A DNA stretch of 64,000 bases from Eupeodes corollae. Lineage: Eukaryota; Arthropoda; Insecta; Diptera; Syrphidae. The DNA lies in contig NC_079147.1 of assembly GCF_945859685.1 (NCBI RefSeq), forward strand, positions 61,038,946-61,102,945, written 5' to 3'. The notes beneath the pieces were generated by a model that ran no database searches, was not told where the DNA came from, and saw only the letters and a program-made list of their open reading frames with translations. Both the position numbers and the translations under genes were made by a program. Shown piece after piece: positions 60,501-64,000 of this stretch; the stretch's first letter is position 1; each line of letters begins with the position of its first letter.

Positions 60501-63180
60501 TTTCAAATATAACTTCGTGTCAATTTAAAAAATTGCCTTTGTTTTATTCCATTTCCTAAAAAGCCCTTTATAAATGGTTTCCGCAGAGGCTTACCAGGTT
60601 ATACAGTTTTAGCTGCATATGTTTTTTTTTCAATTAGTTTCTTATACGGACAAAAGATTCAAAATAGGTTAAGTCATTTAAACAACAAATATAATGTAAA
60701 AAATTGAATATACTCGTACCTCCATTGAATCATAAAACCACTGAATTGAAATGCCATTTCCAGTTTGATAAATGTTTCTTCCGAAAAAAATACTCAAATC
60801 TTATGAAGAGACCACCCTTATTGTGACTTTCTAGTTTTTCCGATTCGGGTTCTGGCTCTTCATCATCAAAGTGTAGTCTTGATGATGTCTTTACCCAAGT
60901 TTCTACCTTCCTTTAGTTCTTTTAAGGCTTCATTATTATGCATCATCCATAACTTACAATGCAAAGTCATCTTCAATACTCGTATATTGATATATTGATT
61001 CATTGACTTGAAGACGTCTATAAACTACTTGAAAATTTAATAAAGGTTAAAGATTTCTATATACCTTGGCAGAGGAAGCCAAAAGCCTTACAAAAAAAGT
61101 TAGAAGCGATTGCCCGCTTGCGCACAAATTCCAAGCTTGTTCTTGTATAGTTAAATGTTCTATGTTACCTACTCGCATGCAACCGTTTAATAACATGATA
61201 GTGTTCCCTCGACTTACAAATTGTCCATACAAGCACACAAAACGGAACCTCTACTCTCGCAGGATAATTTACCAACCGAAAGAACATTTTCAAGAAACAA
61301 AAATAAAAACTAAGCTAAGCTATAGAAACGACTAAAATGAACAAATCACTGCCAACAAATTTATGTATGTTCAAGGTATGTTGCAACATCGTTGAAGTTC
61401 TTTTTCTTCCTAGATACTGAAGACGTTACGTAGATAGCTTAGGTATAGGTACTATGGGTACCTATAAAGAGCCTTTTTTGTTGGATCTTTTGTCTTTGCA
61501 TATGGTTAATACCTTTAGCTAACTGCATTGCAATGAGAATAAGTACGGGAACGTACATACGACCTATGTTGGTAAGGTACATCAAGTTCCTCATGGAATC
61601 ATCAACTTCATCGCTAGAAGCTCTCAAAAACCAACAAAAAACGATATAGCCTTGGAGGTAGAGAAAAACCGTTTCTGGTTCTTCTTTTTGTTTTTGTCCA
61701 CGACAGTTTTTTCGTAGTTGTTTTTCAGATTTGTTTTTTTTTTTCTTAAGTCCAACGACAACAACAACAATATTGAGTTAAACGGAGTGCTTGTTAGTTC
61801 GACACTGTACTTTAGAAACCATAAGAAAAACCTTTTTTTCTTGGTATCCAAACCAAACCACTCTCCTTACACTGGAGATGGAGTTGAGTCTATATTGCTA
61901 AAGCAAAAAGCCATTAACCAAACGTTGTTGTAACAAGGAAGTATGCTTTGAGTGGTAGTACCTGGAATTTATGGAAGCAAATGCATTCAAAAGGGAACTT
62001 GGCCAAAGCATAGTATAGCAGAGGTCTGAAAAAGGTATCTTATAAGATACTTTTGCTTCTACTATACACGAAGAGACCGTATGGGGATAAGACACAAAAA
62101 AGAAGAAAAAATATCCCAAGTCGTGTTGTTAGCATAAAGCCCCTATTAGCATATTGGCTTGATCAAAACCTTGATGACGACCGAAAGTCTAAAAGTTGGA
62201 GGGTGGTGGCTGACAGCAGCCAAACATACTAAATACACACACGTACTGCACAGTGGGACCTCGGTTTGACAATAGTCGAAAATTTAGCTATCTATTAAGA
62301 CTTTCTAAAGTTAATCTATATTTTGTCAAAAACAACAAATTTTTTTTTTTAATTTTAGTACTAAGACAAAATGTTCATAGGAATTTAATTCATTTGCTAT
62401 TTTAAATAATCTTGAAAGCTTAAAAATATTAAAGTATTAAACAAACTTTTCTTTTTATTTAATAATCCAGTTATAGAGGTTATGAACCACTGGACAGTCA
62501 ATTCCATTCACTTTATATCATTCTCCAAAATTTCCTAGGCTCCCTATTTTTAGTTTTCATTATTTTACGATGAATTTTGGTAGAATTGTCAGATTTGGCG
62601 ATTTGCTTGACGTTCATTGCTCGGCTTAGCTCTTGTTCGACTGCGACAAAACTAGGAATTCGTCGGGCTAAAGCAGCAATATCCTCAGCTGTTCTTCAGC
62701 GATGCTCATAATTTCAATTCTTGTATCAATAGTTTTAATTTTCATTAGCTTATTGATAGATATACAACGGCTTAAATAAAAAGTGTTCAACATTTTAGCA
62801 TATTTTTAATAATGGCGTAGTTTTTGCTTGCCAAAAGTAAAAATACAATTGCCGAAAGTAGAAATATGATAGATTTAAATGTGACAACTAAATCCTATTA
62901 TTTTGCATTATTTGTCTTTTATCAAAAGCAACGTAGTCAAAGCACGAATTTAACTCGTTTCGACAATCATTCAGAATACCTGCAAAATCTTCGAAATCAT
63001 TGAAGATTTTCTTGTCATTAATACGATACTCAATCCATTAAATTGAGACTTGAAATTCATTAAGGCTAAGTATTCTAAGGATATATCGTACCACTTTTCG
63101 ATGTTTTATGAAAGTTTAAAATGTTCAAGATACCTTTTTCTTGGTGAGAGAAGATCATAAGCTATCGTATCAAAAACTAA
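60501..63180. other. Stretch without recognisable gene
   Basis: AT-rich sequence with small frames on both strands. None shows motifs. No promoter or RNA gene is seen. Confidence 0.4.
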
Positions 63181-63181
63181 A

Positions 63182-63308
63182 TGTTGTAATATTCGTCTTG
63201 GCCCGACAATTAAAACTTATTCACACTAGTACTAAAATTAGTACAACTTGATAACGATAAAATAAGCTAAGTATTAAAAAGCAAAGTATCAAATCTCAAC
63301 TTTTAACA
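63182..63308 (-). repeat. Probable 3' LTR of a Copia element (lower boundary uncertain)
   Basis: The minus-strand pol ends at 63323. It is followed by AGTCGGGG (63316-63309), a polypurine-tract-like string, and then TGTTAAAAGTTGAG from 63308 downward. TG right after a purine tract is the usual start of an LTR. The far end is unknown; a TGT at 63182 would give about 127 bp, but this is only a guess. Confidence 0.45.
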
Positions 63309-63322
63309 CCCCGACTAGATTT

Positions 63323-64000
63323 TTATACTTTTATACCAATAAGAGTACAACAGTTGTTATGTTTTGTAGCAGGGAGTACTTTGGTTAGAACATCAGCAGG
63401 CATCTCTTCAGTTTTCAAATATTCTACTTTTAATTTATTACCTATTTTAGATATTTTTATTGAACTCTTGTTATCGTATTGCAATATAAGTTCTTGATTC
63501 CAATGAATTAGATCTCGCAATAAAGATTGGAGCCAAAGTGCTTCTTGAGATGTTGAGGCTAAGGCCATATACTCAGCCTTCTGTGGTGGAGAGAGCGACA
63601 GAAGGTTGTTTCTTTGCATACCACGAAATAGGTCTTCCTTGGTATTTAAAGAGATAACCTGTAGTTGATTTTCTGTCATCTGAGTCACTAGTCCAGTCAG
63701 CATCCGAAAATCCTTCTAAACATCCTTCAATGTCTCGAGTGTATTCTAGCTTGTAATTTATTGTTCCTTTTATATAACGGAAAAGTCGTTTAACCGCTAT
63801 CCAATGAGATTTTGAGGGATAATAATTAAATTTTGATAAGCCCCCACTGCAAAGGATAAATCTTACTTATGCTGCATATAAAATGCTTCCAATAGCTTCT
63901 TGATCTGGAACGGTTTTCATGTAATTAGTTTCGTGTTAGCTTTGTTGATGTGTTTCTTTTATAAGCTTTTGGTTAATATCTTAGGGTGTGGATACCGGAT
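63323..64000 (-). mobile_element. Copia-type LTR retrotransposon, pol 3' part (RNase H), continues off the window
   Basis: From the edge downward the minus strand reads VPDQEAIGSILYAA, FILCSGGLSKFNYYPSKSHW, then IAVKRLFRYIKGTINYKLEY and GFSDADWTSDSDDR. It then enters the intact frame at 63703-63323 with KAEYMALASTSQEALWLQSL, LQYDNKSSIKI (DNK box) and ADVLTKVLPATKH. These are the end of the Copia reverse transcriptase region and the Copia RNase H (SDADW, AEYMALA, DNKSA, DVLTK). A frameshift or stop separates the two sections. The element's front lies beyond 64000. Confidence 0.88.

Noticed and set aside
1..64000. CRISPR arrays, operons, phage or bacterial systems
   Set aside because: The window is eukaryotic, with introns and metazoan transposons; no regularly spaced repeat array or polycistronic arrangement was seen.

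Overview
This window is a piece of a eukaryotic, insect genome, most likely from a true fly (Diptera). It is AT-rich, has GT-AG introns, has no prokaryotic operon structure, and is dense in dipteran-style transposable elements. The species cannot be fixed from the sequence alone.

The one clear host protein-coding gene is a + strand, multi-exon classical cadherin. Five coding exons can be placed by reading frame and splice sites: 11466-12155, 25083-25166, 25247-25372, 46687-46836 and 52811-52925. Joined, they encode about 388 residues: a Pro/His-rich leader, a hydrophobic signal segment, and roughly two and a half extracellular cadherin (EC) repeats. The frame is still open, in phase 1, at the last donor, so the gene continues beyond the right edge. 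The best match from memory is the insect cadherin Cad86C. Introns of about 12.9 kb, 80 bp, 21.3 kb and 6.0 kb separate the exons. A strong acceptor three bases before the first ATG implies an untranslated exon further upstream.

Nearly everything else is upstream or intronic sequence carrying mobile-element relics. 1-11465: non-coding sequence with two RTE/CR1-like LINE copies (about 3030-4388 + and 7690-10790 -). The second is interrupted by a SINE and by a RNase H-bearing LINE with an 11-bp target duplication. Intron 1 (12156-25082): a TIR element with a nested LINE tail, an internally deleted mariner with TA target sites, an RTE 3' end, a Tc1-like relic and SINEs. Intron 3 (25373-46686): LINE relics at 26.0-29.5 kb and 39.6-40.2 kb, mariner relics at 34.1 and 36.5-37.4 kb, a GC-richer block at 38.3-39.2 kb with a possible orphan first exon, a long-TIR DNA element at 41.1-42.2 kb, and four SINE copies in 2.4 kb. 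Intron 4 (46837-52810) and the right flank: Jockey-like LINE pieces, a palindromic AT-rich repeat, a mariner interrupted by a SINE, and at the right edge the 3' part of a Copia-type LTR element.

The most noteworthy non-gene signal is a family of nine tRNA-derived SINE copies, with tRNA-Asp-like heads and recognisable A and B boxes, on both strands. No novel multi-gene system was found. The points of interest are gene architecture, nested insertions and the SINE family.
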